Position numbers and translations under genes: made by a program. 30,338 nucleotides of DNA from JBEVEP01 sp040512755. GTDB taxonomy: Bacteria > Pseudomonadota > Alphaproteobacteria > Rhizobiales > Rhizobiaceae. Shown in pieces: positions 6,219-15,934 of this stretch (position 1 is the stretch's first letter; every line of letters begins with the position of its first letter). The notes under the pieces were generated by a model, which worked only from the letters and a program-made list of their open reading frames with translations, ran no database searches and had not been told where the DNA came from. Where the stretch lies: positions 1 to 30,338 of the forward strand of contig JBEVEP010000116.1 in the NCBI GenBank assembly GCA_040512755.1, in the 5' to 3' direction.

Positions 6219-7231
6219 CGGCGGGCCACGGCGAGGATACCAGCGCCGGTGGCGGACCGGCCCGCCACATTCCGGTTCTGCTCGACGAGGTGATCGCCGC
6301 GCTGGCTCCCCTTGAGGAGGCTGCCATCATCGATGGTACGTTTGGCGCTGGCGGCTACACCAGGGCATTGCTGGAACGTGGCGCGATCGTCGTCGCGATC
6401 GATCGCGATCCGGATGCGATAGCCGCGGGCAGCGAACTGGAAGCCCAGTCTGGCGGAAGGATGCGTCTGGTGCACGGGACATTCTCCAGGCTCGATGACT
6501 ATGTGTCTGAGGCCGACGGCGTCGTGCTCGACATCGGCGTATCCTCCATGCAGCTCGACCAAGCCGAGCGGGGCTTTTCGTTCCGCGCCGACGGGCCGCT
6601 CGATATGCGCATGGAAAAGGCCGGATTGAGCGCGGCCGACGTGGTCAACCGCTTCAAGGCTGGCGATCTTGCGCGTATTTTCGGCTTTCTTGGCGAGGAA
6701 CGGCATGCGGGGCGCATCGGGCGGATGATCGAGAAACGCGCCGCCATGACGCCCTTCACGCGGACGCGCGACCTGGCCGAAGCGATCGAAGCGCTGGTAG
6801 GCCGAAACCCCAAGGACAAGATCCATCCGGCGACCCGGGTCTTTCAGGCTTTGCGTATCTTCGTGAATGACGAACTCGGTGAACTGTCGCGGGCGCTTTT
6901 TGCAGCGGAGCGTGTCCTCAGACCGGGAGGGCGGCTGGCGGTCGTGACGTTCCATTCCCTTGAGGACCGCATCGTTAAGCAGTTCCTTGCCGACCGCTCA
7001 GGAGGCGGAGGCGGTTCGCGGCATATGCCCGAGGTTCGAGCACTGCCGGCAACTTTTGAGAAGCCCGCTCGCGCTATTCCTGCCTCGGAGGATGAAACAG
7101 CGCGCAATCCGCGCGCTCGTTCCGCCAAACTGAGAAGCGCAATCCGCACTTCGGCCGCCGCCCGTGCGGTCGATCATTCGATTTTCGGCCTTCCGAAATT
7201 GCCCGACAGCCGGCTGGCGGGGGAGAGGTAA
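6215..7231 (+). CDS. rsmH: 16S rRNA m4C1402 methyltransferase RsmH
   Basis: RsmH (formerly MraW) adds the N4-methyl group to C1402 in the decoding centre of 16S rRNA, using S-adenosylmethionine. The 338-residue protein shows RHIPVLLDEV near residue 16, the SAM-binding DGTFGAGGYT near 38-47, IDRDPDAI, and the conserved VTFHSLEDRIVKQF near 244-257. The start is ATG 6215, overlapping the mraZ stop (ATGA), with GGAG at 6204-6207 before it. The frame is open further upstream for over 200 codons within mraZ and its leader, but this is not coding. It is followed by ftsL after two bases. Membership in the dcw cluster is near universal in bacteria. Confidence 0.96.
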   Translation: MTAGHGEDTSAGGGPARHIPVLLDEVIAALAPLEEAAIIDGTFGAGGYTRALLERGAIVVAIDRDPDAIAAGSELEAQSGGRMRLVHGTFSRLDDYVSEADGVVLDIGVSSMQLDQAERGFSFRADGPLDMRMEKAGLSAADVVNRFKAGDLARIFGFLGEERHAGRIGRMIEKRAAMTPFTRTRDLAEAIEALVGRNPKDKIHPATRVFQALRIFVNDELGELSRALFAAERVLRPGGRLAVVTFHSLEDRIVKQFLADRSGGGGGSRHMPEVRALPATFEKPARAIPASEDETARNPRARSAKLRSAIRTSAAARAVDHSIFGLPKLPDSRLAGER

Positions 7232-7233
7232 TA

Positions 7234-7608
7234 ATGTTTCGGACAAGCGACATTGTTCTGATCGCCGTCATGGTTTCCGCGGCTGCGTTCACATACAAGA
7301 CCAAGCATGAGGCCGAGAATCGGCTCGACGCGGTGCGTCGTATCGAGTCCCAGATCAGACTCGAAGAAGACACGATCATCTTGCTGAAAGCCGACTGGAG
7401 TTTGCTCACCCAACCGTCGCGCCTGCAGAAACTATCGGAAATCTATCACGCCGAACTGTCGCTGCAGCCTGTGGAGGCGCACCAGATTGTTGGCCTCGAC
7501 GAGCTTCCCCTGCGTCCGATGGGGATCGAGGACCTGTCGAGCGAGCGTCTCGGCGGCATGGCCGACAACGGGCAGGATCCAACTGTTACCGGGGGCATCG
7601 TCCAATGA
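7234..7608 (+). CDS. ftsL: Cell division protein FtsL-like
   Basis: This is a small bitopic membrane protein of the divisome; FtsL with FtsB and FtsQ activates FtsW-FtsI. The 124-residue chain has one membrane helix (about residues 7-22) followed by a predicted coiled coil (about 25-60, with EAENRLDAVRRIESQIRLEE heptad character) and a weakly conserved tail. FtsL proteins are poorly conserved, so the call rests on size, topology and the position between rsmH and ftsI. GGAGAGG directly before the rsmH stop serves as its ribosome binding site. It overlaps ftsI by ATGA. Confidence 0.87.
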   Translation: MFRTSDIVLIAVMVSAAAFTYKTKHEAENRLDAVRRIESQIRLEEDTIILLKADWSLLTQPSRLQKLSEIYHAELSLQPVEAHQIVGLDELPLRPMGIEDLSSERLGGMADNGQDPTVTGGIVQ

Positions 7609-9317
7609 TGGGCAAATGGCGAAGCAAGAAAAAGCTCGCGGCAGAAACGGCCAGCGCGATCGTCGTGGACGGTGCGCGGAAGTCGACGGGCGGGCGGACA
7701 AAGAACCGCGTGCTGATGACGATGGCCGTATTCTTCGGCATCTATTCCGTCATTGGCGGGCGGTTGGTTTATCTCGGCATGCAGGATCCGGAAGCTTCGG
7801 GCGGCCCCGCCAGTCGCGTCACCGCCTCAAGGCCCGACATCGTTGACCGCAACGGCGAAGTGCTCGCAACGGATATCAAAACGGCCTCGCTTTTTGCGGA
7901 GCCGCGCCGCATCGTGGACGCTGATGAGGCGCTTGAGAAGATTTCGTCGATCCTGCCCGACCTCGACTATGAGCAGACCTACAACAAGCTGAAGAGCGGC
8001 GCGGGGTTCGTCTGGCTGAAGCGTCAGCTCTCGCCGAAGCAGCAGAACGACATCATGCAGCTTGGCATTCCGGGGATCGGGTTCCGGACCGAAAAGCGGC
8101 GTTTCTATCCTGGCGGCGCCACCGCTTCCCACATCCTTGGGCTGGTCAACGTAGACAACCAGGGTATCGCCGGGCTCGAGAAATATATCGATGAGCAGGG
8201 CCTGGCCGACCTGCAGGCTTCCGGCCTTGCCATTCCAACAGACCTCAAGCCGGTCCGTCTTTCGCTCGATATCCGCGTGCAGCACATCGTCCACGATGAA
8301 CTGGCCCGAGCGATGGAGAAATACCACGCGATCGCCGCCGGTGCGGTCGTGCTCAATGCGAAGACCGGTGAAGTGGTGGCGATGGCGTCATTGCCGGACT
8401 ACGACCCCAACAACCCGTACAATGCCCACGAGAAGGACCGCCTGAACCGTATGTCTGCCGGCGTGTTCGAAATGGGCTCGACAATCAAGAGCTTCACGAC
8501 CGCGATGGCCCTCGACTCCGGCAAAGTTACGCTTGAAAGCCGCTTCGACGCGACGCGGCCAATCACCATCGGTCACCAGACCATTCGCGACTTTCACGGC
8601 AAGCATCGTGTGCTTTCCGTGCCGGAGGTGTTCATCTACTCGTCGAACATCGGCTCGGCGCGCGAGGCCGATGTCGTGGGGATTGAAGGCCATCGCGAAT
8701 TTCTGAAGCGCATCGGCTTGCTTGACCGCTTGACGACCGAACTGCCAGAAGTGGCGCGGCCGACCGAGCCGAAAGTGTGGAAAAAGGTTCATTCCATCAC
8801 GATTGCGTTCGGTCATGGCATGTCGACCACACCGCTGCAGACGGCGGTGGGCGCCGCCGCGCTCATGAACGGCGGCAAGCTGATCCCGCCGACCTTCCTG
8901 CCACGATCGCCCGCTGAGGCAGATGCAATCGGAGAACAGGTCGTCAATGAGAAGACCAGCCAGGATATGCGCTATTTGTATCGTCTGAACGCTGAGAAAG
9001 GCTCCGGCAAGAAAGCTGAGGTTCCAGGCTATCGCGTCGGCGGAAAGACCGGCACGGCAGAGAAGGTGGTCAACGGCCGCTATTCCAGCGATAAGCGGTT
9101 CAACGCCTTCCTTGCTGCGTTCCCGATGGACGACCCGCAATATGTTGTGTTGAGCGTCATTGACGAGCCCAAACCCGAAAAACCGGGTATGGGAGCCACC
9201 GCAGGCTCCAATGCAGCGCCGATCGTGGCAAATGTTATCCGCCGATCCGCTTCATTTCTTGGCGTGAAGCCCGAATTCAGTCATGAAAGTGAGGCAACGC
9301 TGATTTCCTATCAGTGA
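7605..9317 (+). CDS. ftsI: Septal peptidoglycan transpeptidase FtsI (PBP3)
   Basis: FtsI is the class B penicillin-binding protein that crosslinks septal peptidoglycan, working with the FtsW glycosyltransferase. The 570-residue protein has a basic cytoplasmic N-terminus, one membrane helix at about 36-58, the PBP dimerisation region (about 75-220), and the transpeptidase domain with all three active-site motifs: STIK (Ser292 nucleophile, Lys295), SSN (346-348) and KTGT (481-484). It overlaps ftsL by four bases (ATGA). A second ATG follows immediately at 7608 and would shorten the protein by one residue. Sixty non-coding bases separate it from murE, one of the few gaps in the cluster. Confidence 0.96.
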   Translation: MMGKWRSKKKLAAETASAIVVDGARKSTGGRTKNRVLMTMAVFFGIYSVIGGRLVYLGMQDPEASGGPASRVTASRPDIVDRNGEVLATDIKTASLFAEPRRIVDADEALEKISSILPDLDYEQTYNKLKSGAGFVWLKRQLSPKQQNDIMQLGIPGIGFRTEKRRFYPGGATASHILGLVNVDNQGIAGLEKYIDEQGLADLQASGLAIPTDLKPVRLSLDIRVQHIVHDELARAMEKYHAIAAGAVVLNAKTGEVVAMASLPDYDPNNPYNAHEKDRLNRMSAGVFEMGSTIKSFTTAMALDSGKVTLESRFDATRPITIGHQTIRDFHGKHRVLSVPEVFIYSSNIGSAREADVVGIEGHREFLKRIGLLDRLTTELPEVARPTEPKVWKKVHSITIAFGHGMSTTPLQTAVGAAALMNGGKLIPPTFLPRSPAEADAIGEQVVNEKTSQDMRYLYRLNAEKGSGKKAEVPGYRVGGKTGTAEKVVNGRYSSDKRFNAFLAAFPMDDPQYVVLSVIDEPKPEKPGMGATAGSNAAPIVANVIRRSASFLGVKPEFSHESEATLISYQ

Positions 9318-9377
9318 TTCTCACCGCGTGCCGGGGACATTCGAGGGACGCTTACCGATCTGAACGACTGGAATTCG

Positions 9378-10832
9378 ATGAAACTGAGTGATTTTTCCGG
9401 GATCCTGCCTGTCAATGGGGCGCAGCTCGGCAATATTGCCATTTCCGGTGTTTCTTCGGATTCTCGTCAAAGCACGGCTGGCACGCTGTTCTTCGCGGTG
9501 TCAGGCAGCAAGGCCGACGGCGCCGCTTATGCGGCGGACGCAGTCTCGCGTGGGGCCGCAGCCGTCGTTGCGGTGAAGGGCGCCATTCGCGATGGTCTTC
9601 GCGTACCTCTCATCGAAGTCGACGATCCGCGGCGCGCTCTTGCCCTGTCGGCTGCACACCTGTTTGGCCGTCAACCGAAAACGATGGTCGCTGTCACCGG
9701 AACCAGCGGGAAGACGTCAGTCGCATCGTTCACGCGCCAGATCTGGGATGCCGCCGGTCTGGCCGCCGCGAGCATCGGCACGACGGGCGTCGTTGCGCCT
9801 GGGCGCAACGAATATGGTTCGTTGACGACGCCCGACCCGATTGCCTTGCATCGCCTTCTTGCTGAGTTGGCGGATTCGGGTGTGACACATGCGGCAATGG
9901 AGGCTTCCAGCCATGGCCTGGACCAGCGCCGCCTCGATGGCGTGAAGCTGGCGGCCGGCGCATTCACCAATCTCGGTCGGGATCACATGGACTACCATCC
10001 TACGGTCGACCACTACCACAATGCCAAGCTCCGGCTGTTCGATACGCTGCTGCCAGCAGGCGCTCCTGCCGTCATCTTCGCTGACGATCCGTGGTCTGAA
10101 CCTACGCGACGCGCTGCCGAAGCGGCCGGACTCGACGTTCGCACCGTTGGACGGCATGGGTCATTCCTTCAGCTCAAGCGGGTTGAGCACGAGCGGTTCC
10201 GCCAGCGTGCCGAGATTGTGGCTGGCGGCGAGATTCATGAGATCGATCTGCCGCTGGCGGGCGACTTCCAGATCTACAACGCACTTGTTGCCGCCGGATT
10301 GGCGATCTCGGTCGGCACGCCGGCAGCTTTCGCGCTGAAGGCGCTCGAACGGTTGAGCGGCGCCCCGGGAAGGCTCGATCTCGTCGGCACGACGGCCAAT
10401 GGCGCGCCGGTCTATGTCGACTATGCCCACAAGCCGGACGCGCTCGAAAACGTGCTTGCCTCGGTGCGGCCATTCACCACCGGCCGCGTTGTTGTCGTTT
10501 TCGGCTGCGGCGGCGACCGCGATCGTGGCAAGCGGCCGATCATGGGCGAGATCGCCACGCGCCTTGCCGATATCGCCATCGTTACGGACGACAATCCGCG
10601 ATCCGAAGTGCCCTCCGACATACGCTCAGCGATTATGGCTGCAGCCCCTGGCGCCCTCGAGATCGGCGACCGCCGCCAGGCGATCCATCATGCCGTGTCG
10701 ATCCTCCAGCCTGGAGACACGCTGATCGTGGCCGGCAAGGGCCATGAAGAAGGCCAGACGATCGGAACGGAGACATTTCCGTTCTCTGATCATGAGGAGG
10801 TGCGCAACGCACTCAGGGAGCGTGCCGCATGA
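9378..10832 (+). CDS. murE: UDP-MurNAc-tripeptide synthetase MurE (meso-DAP adding)
   Basis: MurE ligates the third stem-peptide residue to UDP-MurNAc-L-Ala-D-Glu using ATP. The 484-residue protein has the Mur ligase P-loop GTSGKTS at 108-114, the central EASSHGLDQRR segment and, at 405-408, DNPR, whose Arg marks the enzymes that recognise meso-diaminopimelate rather than lysine. This predicts DAP-type peptidoglycan as expected of a Gram-negative. ATG 9378 has only a weak GGA upstream; the N-terminal segment ISGVSSDSR is normal for the family. It overlaps murF by ATGA. Confidence 0.96.
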   Translation: MKLSDFSGILPVNGAQLGNIAISGVSSDSRQSTAGTLFFAVSGSKADGAAYAADAVSRGAAAVVAVKGAIRDGLRVPLIEVDDPRRALALSAAHLFGRQPKTMVAVTGTSGKTSVASFTRQIWDAAGLAAASIGTTGVVAPGRNEYGSLTTPDPIALHRLLAELADSGVTHAAMEASSHGLDQRRLDGVKLAAGAFTNLGRDHMDYHPTVDHYHNAKLRLFDTLLPAGAPAVIFADDPWSEPTRRAAEAAGLDVRTVGRHGSFLQLKRVEHERFRQRAEIVAGGEIHEIDLPLAGDFQIYNALVAAGLAISVGTPAAFALKALERLSGAPGRLDLVGTTANGAPVYVDYAHKPDALENVLASVRPFTTGRVVVVFGCGGDRDRGKRPIMGEIATRLADIAIVTDDNPRSEVPSDIRSAIMAAAPGALEIGDRRQAIHHAVSILQPGDTLIVAGKGHEEGQTIGTETFPFSDHEEVRNALRERAA

Positions 10833-12262
10833 ACCTGTTGTGGACGTCCGACGAACTGATTGCCGCCACCGACGGAAGACCTTTCGGCCATATGCCTGGC
10901 GGTGTAGGCGGCATATCGATCGACAGCCGTACTTTGCAGCCGGGGGATGCGTTCTTCGCAATACGGGGCGATCGCTTCGACGGTCATGACTTTGCGACCG
11001 CGGCGATCAAGGCCGGGGCGGGACTACTCGTCGTCTCCGAGGGCAAGCTGCCTGCATTAGGACGCCTGACGGCCCCGATGATCGTTGTGCCCGATGTGCT
11101 GAATGCGCTGGAGAGGGCCGGTGCGGCGGCGCGCGCGCGAACCCGGGCGAAGGTCATCGCCATAACGGGTTCGACCGGCAAGACAAGCACAAAGGAGGCC
11201 CTGCGCCATGCACTCTCCGCTGTCGGGAGCGTCCATGCAGCGGACAAGTCCTTTAACAACCACTGGGGCGTTCCGCTGACGTTGGCCCGGACTCCAAGAG
11301 ATTGCGACTATGCTATCTTCGAGATCGGGATGAACCATCCAGGCGAGATACGCCCGCTGGCGAAGCTCGTCCGCCCGCAGATAGCGATCATTACCTTGAT
11401 TGCCGAAGCGCATCTGGGCCAGTTCCGCGACCTCGACGATATTGCCCGCGCCAAGGCCGAAATCTTCGGAGGTATCGAACCCGGCGGCTACGCTATCCTC
11501 AACCGCGATGATCCGCGCTCGAAACTGCTCGGCCGGCTGGCGCGCGAGGCCGGTGTCGCCCATGTCGTCGGCTTCGGTGAAAACCCGCGCGCGCACTTCC
11601 GGCTGACAGGCTGCAACCTTCACGGCGACCATTCGACCATGACGGCAAAGATTGGCGGCGCCGAAGTCTATGCAAAGCTCGGCATGCCGGGCCGCCACGT
11701 CGTGCAGAACATCCTGGCCGTACTGGGAGCAGCTTATCTTGCCGGCGCCGACCTCGAGAGGATTACGCCAGCGCTCGCCACCCTCTCGGCAGAACGCGGC
11801 CGCGGCAAGCGCTACCTGCTGCCGCATCCCGAGGGTGTTATTGCGCTGATCGATGAAAGCTACAACGCCAATCCAACATCTATGAAGGCTGCGCTGGAGC
11901 TGCTTGGTGCAACTCCGGTGAATGGCGGTGGGCGGCGGATCGCGGTGCTTGGCGACATGCTGGAGCTCGGCGAGCAATCGCGCCGTTTGCACCAAGGGCT
12001 GGCGGAAACTGTTCTCACCAGTGGCATTGATACGCTTTTCCTCGCTGGCACCGAGATGGCAGCGCTCGCCGATGCTCTGCCGGCGGGCTTCAGTGTGGAG
12101 CATCGTGCCACAACGGAAGAACTGGTCGGGCCGTTGACAAGAGGGGTCGGCCCCGGCGACGCCATCATGATCAAATCGTCGAACCGGCTGGGGTTCTCCC
12201 GGCTCGTCGACGCACTCATCAATTACTTCCCGGCGCAAGCCGCGAGAACGAAGCGCGCCTGA
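10829..12262 (+). CDS. murF: UDP-MurNAc-tripeptide:D-Ala-D-Ala ligase MurF
   Basis: MurF adds the D-Ala-D-Ala dipeptide made by DdlB to UDP-MurNAc-tripeptide, giving the pentapeptide. The 477-residue chain shows the substrate domain motif ISIDSR (28-33 region), the ATP-binding GSTGKTS at 114-120, DKSFNNHWGVPLTL, and the C-terminal domain motif DESYNANPTS. The length is normal. It shares an ATGA junction with murE and is followed by mraY after 24 bases that include a GAGGGG ribosome binding site. A long open frame on the opposite strand (11057-13267) is a composition artefact. Confidence 0.96.
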   Translation: MNLLWTSDELIAATDGRPFGHMPGGVGGISIDSRTLQPGDAFFAIRGDRFDGHDFATAAIKAGAGLLVVSEGKLPALGRLTAPMIVVPDVLNALERAGAAARARTRAKVIAITGSTGKTSTKEALRHALSAVGSVHAADKSFNNHWGVPLTLARTPRDCDYAIFEIGMNHPGEIRPLAKLVRPQIAIITLIAEAHLGQFRDLDDIARAKAEIFGGIEPGGYAILNRDDPRSKLLGRLAREAGVAHVVGFGENPRAHFRLTGCNLHGDHSTMTAKIGGAEVYAKLGMPGRHVVQNILAVLGAAYLAGADLERITPALATLSAERGRGKRYLLPHPEGVIALIDESYNANPTSMKAALELLGATPVNGGGRRIAVLGDMLELGEQSRRLHQGLAETVLTSGIDTLFLAGTEMAALADALPAGFSVEHRATTEELVGPLTRGVGPGDAIMIKSSNRLGFSRLVDALINYFPAQAARTKRA

Positions 12263-12286
12263 ACATGCGCGAGGGGACCAAATCGC

Positions 12287-13369
12287 ATGCTGACGTTGCT
12301 CGTTGAGTTTGCCGACAAGATTTCGGTATTCAACGTCTTTCGCTACATCACCTTCCGTACCGGCGGCGCTTTGATCACCTCGGCGCTCATCGTTTTCATG
12401 TTCGGGCCGATGATCATCGATTCGTTGCGGATCAGGCAGGGCAAGGGTCAGCCTATTCGGGCCGACGGACCGCAGACTCATTTCAAGAAAGCGGGAACGC
12501 CAACCATGGGCGGCCTGATGATGCTTTGCGGCATTATCGGCGCAACGTTGCTGTGGGCGAACCTTTCCAGCATCTATGTCTGGGTCATCCTCTTGGTGAC
12601 GTTGAGCTTTGGCGCCATAGGCTTCTATGACGACTACCTGAAGGTGACCAAGCAGTCGCATCTGGGCGTTTCGGGGAAGGCGAGGCTTGCGCTGGAGTTC
12701 GTGATCGCGAGCATTGCAGCCTGGGTGATCATGCGCGCCGGTCAGGCTCCGTTCTCGTCGTCGCTGACCTTTCCTTTCATCAAGGACCTTATCATCAATC
12801 TCGGCTGGTTCTTTGTTCCCTTCGCGGCCTTCGTGATCGTCGGTGCGGGCAATGCCGTCAATCTGACTGACGGGCTCGATGGCCTCGCCATCGTGCCGAT
12901 CATGGTCGCCGCGGCGTCTTTTGGGGTGATTGCCTACCTTTCGGGAAACGCCGTCTTTGCGGAGTATCTCCAGATCCATTTCGTGCCTGGCACCGGCGAA
13001 CTGGCTGTGGTTCTGGGTGCAGTGATCGGAGCGGGCCTCGGGTTCCTTTGGTTCAATGCGCCGCCTGCGGCGATCTTCATGGGAGACACAGGATCGCTCG
13101 CACTCGGCGGTCTGACCGGCACGGTTGCCGTCGCCACAAAGCACGAGATCGTGATGGCGATCATCGGCGGCCTGTTCGTCGTCGAGGCTCTTTCGGTTAT
13201 CATTCAGGTCACTGTGTTCAAGATGACCGGTCGGCGCGTCTTCCTGATGGCGCCGATCCATCATCACTTCGAGAAGCTTGGCTGGACCGAAAGCCAGGTC
13301 GTGATCCGGTTCTGGATTATCGCGGTGATCCTGGCCCTGATCGGTCTCTCCAGTTTGAAGCTGCGCTAA
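12287..13369 (+). CDS. mraY: Phospho-MurNAc-pentapeptide transferase MraY
   Basis: MraY joins phospho-MurNAc-pentapeptide to undecaprenyl phosphate, forming lipid I in the inner membrane. The 360-residue protein has about ten membrane helices and the invariant motifs: HFKKAGTPTMGG near 65, FYDDY at 113-117 (catalytic Asp pair 115-116), NLTDGLDG at 192-199 and the HHH motif at 325-327 within APIHHHFEKLGW. The ribosome binding site is GAGGGG, ten bases before the ATG. It sits between murF and murD, and murD begins nine bases after its stop. Confidence 0.97.
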   Translation: MLTLLVEFADKISVFNVFRYITFRTGGALITSALIVFMFGPMIIDSLRIRQGKGQPIRADGPQTHFKKAGTPTMGGLMMLCGIIGATLLWANLSSIYVWVILLVTLSFGAIGFYDDYLKVTKQSHLGVSGKARLALEFVIASIAAWVIMRAGQAPFSSSLTFPFIKDLIINLGWFFVPFAAFVIVGAGNAVNLTDGLDGLAIVPIMVAAASFGVIAYLSGNAVFAEYLQIHFVPGTGELAVVLGAVIGAGLGFLWFNAPPAAIFMGDTGSLALGGLTGTVAVATKHEIVMAIIGGLFVVEALSVIIQVTVFKMTGRRVFLMAPIHHHFEKLGWTESQVVIRFWIIAVILALIGLSSLKLR

Positions 13370-13378
13370 GGAGCCCGG

Positions 13379-14779
13379 ATGATCCCCGCGCAGTCATTTG
13401 CAGGAAAGAAAGTAGCGCTCTTCGGGCTTGGTGGCTCGGGTTCGGCAACTGCGGATGCGCTCAGACTGGGCGGCGCCGAGGTTCTCGCATGGGACGACAA
13501 TCCGGACAGCGTGGCGCGGGCTGCTGAAACCGGCATCCCGGTTGGCGACCTCAGGGCGGCGGATTGGGCTGGTTTCACATCGCTTGTGCTCTCGCCGGGT
13601 GTGCCGCTCACGCATCCGAAGCCGCACTGGTCCGTCGAACTTGCGCGTGGCGCAGGCGTGGAGACTATCGGCGACATCGAGCTGTTCGCGCGCGAACGCA
13701 GGGCAAGTGCGCCTGACGCTCCATTCATCGCGATCACCGGCACCAACGGCAAGTCGACGACGACCGCGTTGACCGCCCATATCCTCGGTTCGGCCGGCCG
13801 CGACACGCAGATGGGCGGCAATATCGGCCGCGCCGTCATGACGCTGGACCCGCCGCAGGCCGAGCGGCACTATGTCGTGGAATGTTCGTCGTATCAGATC
13901 GACCTGGCGCCTTCGATCAATCCGACAGCCGGGATGTTGCTCAATCTGACGCCCGACCACCTCGACCGGCACGGCACGATACAGCATTACGCCCTCATCA
14001 AGGAGCGGCTCGTGGCCGGCAGCGACACCGCGATCGTCGGCGTGGACGATGTATTCTGCGCGCAGATTGCCGACCGGCTGCAGCGCGCCGGCAAAGACGT
14101 CATCCGCATCTCCAAGCGCCTCCCGCTGACCGACGGCCTGTTCGCGGATGGGAACAGCCTGATGCTGGCGGATCACGGGCGTTTCAACCGGGTCGCGACG
14201 CTCGAGGATATCGGCTCACTGCGCGGCCAGCACAATGCGCAGAACGCCCTTGCGGCCATCGCCGCTTGTATGAAGGTCGGGCTGAGCCTGCGCGAGATCC
14301 AGTCCGGACTGGACAGTTTTCCCGGCCTGGCGCATCGCATGGAGCAGGTTGGCCGCAAGAAGCATGTTCTTTTCGTCAATGATTCAAAGGCGACCAATGC
14401 GGATGCGGCAGCGCCGGCGCTGTCGAGCTTCGGCCGTATCTACTGGATAGCCGGAGGCCTGCCAAAGGAAGGCGGCATCGAGTCTTTGCGCAGTTTCTTC
14501 CCGCGCATAGCCAAAGCCTATCTTATCGGGGAAGCTGCTCCAGGCTTTTCCGCCACGCTTGGCGAGACCGTGCCCTATGAGATTTCGGGCACCCTTGAAG
14601 CTGCCGTCGAACATGCGGCTGAAGACGCTGCACGGGACGAAGCAGAGGAAGCTGTGGTCCTGCTGTCGCCCGCCTGCGCCAGCTTCGACCAGTTCAAGAA
14701 TTTCGAAGTTCGCGGCGAGGCCTTTCGGGCTGCCGTGAATGCGATCGAGGGGCTTAGGGGGATCGGAGGCGCGCGCTGA
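13379..14779 (+). CDS. murD: UDP-MurNAc-L-alanine:D-glutamate ligase MurD
   Basis: MurD adds D-glutamate to UDP-MurNAc-L-Ala. The 466-residue protein opens with a Rossmann-like UDP-binding domain (KVALFGLGGSGSATADALR), then the P-loop GTNGKST at 121-127, YVVECSSYQID near 165, LNLTPDHLDRHG near 182 and VNDSKATN near 325 in the C-terminal domain. AAGGAG overlaps the mraY stop and lies six bases before the ATG. Its stop overlaps the ftsW start by one base (TGATG). No unusual residue was seen. Confidence 0.96.
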   Translation: MIPAQSFAGKKVALFGLGGSGSATADALRLGGAEVLAWDDNPDSVARAAETGIPVGDLRAADWAGFTSLVLSPGVPLTHPKPHWSVELARGAGVETIGDIELFARERRASAPDAPFIAITGTNGKSTTTALTAHILGSAGRDTQMGGNIGRAVMTLDPPQAERHYVVECSSYQIDLAPSINPTAGMLLNLTPDHLDRHGTIQHYALIKERLVAGSDTAIVGVDDVFCAQIADRLQRAGKDVIRISKRLPLTDGLFADGNSLMLADHGRFNRVATLEDIGSLRGQHNAQNALAAIAACMKVGLSLREIQSGLDSFPGLAHRMEQVGRKKHVLFVNDSKATNADAAAPALSSFGRIYWIAGGLPKEGGIESLRSFFPRIAKAYLIGEAAPGFSATLGETVPYEISGTLEAAVEHAAEDAARDEAEEAVVLLSPACASFDQFKNFEVRGEAFRAAVNAIEGLRGIGGAR

Positions 14780-15933
14780 TGCTGAGCAGAGTTGACAAGA
14801 GTCCCGTGGCCAATTGGTGGTGGACGGTAGACCGATGGTTCCTGGCCGCTTTCCTGTCGTTGATGGGCCTGGGAATCGTGCTCTCCTTTGCCGCCAGTCC
14901 GGCGGTCGCGGAGCGCATTGGTCTCGATAGCTTCCATTTCGCGACCAGGCAGATCGTCTTCACGATTCCAGCGCTCCTAGCGATGCTCACGGTATCCTTT
15001 CTGGATGTGCGGCAAATCAGGCGTATGGCTTTGATAATGCTCTGCGTATCGCTGCTTCTGATGGTCGCCGCGCTTTATGTCGGCGTTGAGGTGAAGGGCG
15101 CGCGGCGCTGGGTGTCTGTCGCTGGCTTGTCCATCCAGCCCTCCGAATTTCTGAAACCCGCTTTTGTGATTATTTGCGCCTGGCTGTTTGCCGAACATGC
15201 CCGCCAACCGGACATTCCGGGAAATCTGTTTGCCATGATCCTGCTGGCCCTTGTGCTAGCGCTTCTTGTCGCGCAGCCCGACCTCGGGCAGACGATGCTG
15301 GTGCTCGGCACATGGGGCGTGATGTTCTTCATGGCGGGCATGCCATGGCTTTGGATCATCGCCCTCGGCATCGCCGGTGTCGGAGGCGGTTTCGCCGCCT
15401 ACACGATCTTTCCCCATGTTGCCGGCCGCATCGACCGCTTCCTCACGGGCGAGGGCGATACGTTCCAGGTCGATATGGGGCGCGAGGCCGTCATCCAGGG
15501 AGGCTGGTTCGGCGTCGGTCCGGGGGAAGGTACGATCAAGCGCGTCATCCCGGATAGCCATGCCGACTTCGTCTTTGCCGTCGCCGGCGAGGAATTCGGC
15601 ATCGTGCTGTGCTTCATCATCATGTTCCTGTTTGCATTTATTGTGCTTCGCGGGCTCAAGATCGCGCTAAAAGAGCACGATGATTTCACGCGCTACGGAG
15701 TTGCCGGCCTGGTGATCATGTTCGGGTTCCAGTCGATCATTAATATGGGTGTGAACCTTCAACTGATGCCCGCCAAAGGCATGACGCTGCCGTTCATCTC
15801 CTATGGTGGCTCGTCCCTGATTGCGATCGCCATCTCGATGGGTATGGTGCTCGCGCTTACACGCAAGCGGCCGGAGAAGCGCAAGCAGCCGGGCGTGCTC
15901 ACATTTGCCCAGCGGGCGGTCGCGGCGGAATAA
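14779..15933 (+). CDS. ftsW: Septal peptidoglycan glycosyltransferase FtsW
   Basis: FtsW is the SEDS-family enzyme that polymerises lipid II into glycan strands at the septum with FtsI. The 384-residue chain has about ten membrane helices. Family motifs are KGARRWVSVAGLSIQPSEFLKPA near 95-117, the periplasmic VDMGREAVIQGGWFGVGPGEG region and the C-terminal INMGVNLQLMPAKGMTLPFISYGGSSL. GGAGG about ten bases upstream (14766-14770) serves as the ribosome binding site inside murD. One base overlaps murD, and murG starts one base after the stop, so the genes are tightly co-translated. Confidence 0.96.
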   Translation: MLSRVDKSPVANWWWTVDRWFLAAFLSLMGLGIVLSFAASPAVAERIGLDSFHFATRQIVFTIPALLAMLTVSFLDVRQIRRMALIMLCVSLLLMVAALYVGVEVKGARRWVSVAGLSIQPSEFLKPAFVIICAWLFAEHARQPDIPGNLFAMILLALVLALLVAQPDLGQTMLVLGTWGVMFFMAGMPWLWIIALGIAGVGGGFAAYTIFPHVAGRIDRFLTGEGDTFQVDMGREAVIQGGWFGVGPGEGTIKRVIPDSHADFVFAVAGEEFGIVLCFIIMFLFAFIVLRGLKIALKEHDDFTRYGVAGLVIMFGFQSIINMGVNLQLMPAKGMTLPFISYGGSSLIAIAISMGMVLALTRKRPEKRKQPGVLTFAQRAVAAE

Positions 15934-15934
15934 A

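Noticed and set aside
5570..7231. A 553-codon frame that extends rsmH upstream through mraZ and its leader
   Set aside because: The first 215 codons have no family resemblance, overlap mraZ in another frame, and RsmH has a normal start with a ribosome binding site at 6215.
11057..13267. A 736-codon frame on the minus strand opposite murF and mraY
   Set aside because: It mirrors two certain genes in a high-GC region; its translation is rich in Arg, His and Asp with no domain.
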